Source of the DNA: Halosimplex salinum
GTDB taxonomy: Archaea > Halobacteriota > Halobacteria > Halobacteriales > Haloarculaceae
Length of the DNA stretch: 64,000 nucleotides
Direction of reading: 5' to 3'
Assembly: GCF_003730195.1 (NCBI RefSeq)
Contig: NZ_QWGG01000002.1
Span: 372,001 to 436,000, forward strand
The stretch's first letter is position 1; each line of letters opens with the position of its first letter. Positions 63,795 to 64,000 of this stretch are shown here, piece by piece. The notes beneath the pieces are model-generated. The model saw only the letters and a program-made list of their open reading frames with translations, did no database searches and was not told the origin of the DNA. The position numbers and the translations under genes are program-made.

Positions 63795-64000
63795 ATGGCA
63801 AGTGTTAGCATCGAGGATGTGACGAAGATATACGAGGACAGCGACGAGGGGCGGATCCTCGCTGTCGACGGCGTCAGCCTCAATATCGAAGACGGGGAGT
63901 TCGTGACGATCGTCGGCCCGTCCGGGTCGGGGAAGTCGACACTCCTCAGGATGGTCGCCGGACTCGAGGACATCACCGACGGGACGATGCGGATCGGCGA
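63795..64000 (+). CDS. sugar ABC transporter ATP-binding protein, N-terminal part
   Basis: The first 68 residues are in the window and the gene runs off the end. [15 protein letters not shown] opens a MalK/UgpC-type ATPase, with Walker [10 protein letters not shown] and [19 protein letters not shown], the usual sequence of carbohydrate importers. Divergent from the GMC gene. Likely the energy unit of an arabino-oligosaccharide or pentose importer whose permeases lie beyond. Confidence 0.9.
   Translation, partial: MASVSIEDVTKIYEDSDEGRILAVDGVSLNIEDGEFVTIVGPSGSGKSTLLRMVAGLEDITDGTMRIG

Overview
The window is chromosomal DNA of an extremely halophilic archaeon (class Halobacteria). The GC-rich third codon positions, strongly acidic proteins, leaderless-type promoters, A-type ATP synthase, bacteriorhodopsin and several proteins of haloarchaea-only families all say so. 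I cannot name the genus; a sugar-using, light-capable haloarchaeon, perhaps of the Haloarculaceae, would fit. I see no tRNA, rRNA, CRISPR array or intact transposase.

Layout. 1-14.7 kb: housekeeping and DNA-processing genes: an endonuclease/exonuclease/phosphatase protein, a HerA-like ATPase, an Mre11/Rad50-like (YhaO/YhaN-like) pair, a TrmB regulator, a DUF255 thioredoxin-like protein, a polyprenyl diphosphate synthase, two small zinc proteins, a HAD hydrolase and a Tat lipoprotein. 14.7-16.6 kb: a compositionally different serine beta-lactamase-like gene bracketed by two hairpin repeat elements. 16.6-22.1 kb: etfBA, a membrane-bound winged-helix regulator divergent from a secreted protein, and a quinone-type methyltransferase.

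22.3-36.3 kb is the energy core. The A-type ATP synthase genes run atpH-I-K-E-C-F-A-B, then are interrupted by bat-like regulator, bop (bacteriorhodopsin), crtY (lycopene cyclase) and brp (beta-carotene cleavage to retinal), and resume with atpD. A light-driven proton pump, its chromophore supply and its regulator therefore sit inside the gene set of the enzyme that spends the proton gradient. 36.4-43.3 kb: translation factor aRF1, a MinD-like ATPase, argS, a 37-residue membrane protein and other small genes. 43.3-48.9 kb: the pstSCAB-phoU phosphate uptake operon. 49.3-50.6 kb: a PRC-barrel protein, a decayed nucleotidyltransferase and an AT-richer relic stretch.

50.6-64 kb looks like an arabinan/pentose-oligosaccharide utilisation locus: GH2, GH127 and GH51 glycosidases, aldo/keto reductase, an SDR protein (L-arabinose dehydrogenase candidate), an FAH-family protein (2-keto-3-deoxy-pentonate dehydratase candidate), an IclR-family regulator, a GMC oxidoreductase with an iron-sulfur-like cysteine cluster, and the start of a sugar ABC transporter ATPase. 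Three copies of a palindrome of the form TTCCGnnTATnTCGGAA (one near-match in inverse orientation) sit in promoter regions here and are a good candidate operator for the IclR protein.

The most unusual DNA-level signal is a family of small hairpin elements carrying T5/A5 tracts. At two sites the element is flanked by a direct duplication of the 3' end of the adjacent gene (methyltransferase, etfA); a third gene (aldo/keto reductase) has its 3' end in a 50-bp tandem duplication.
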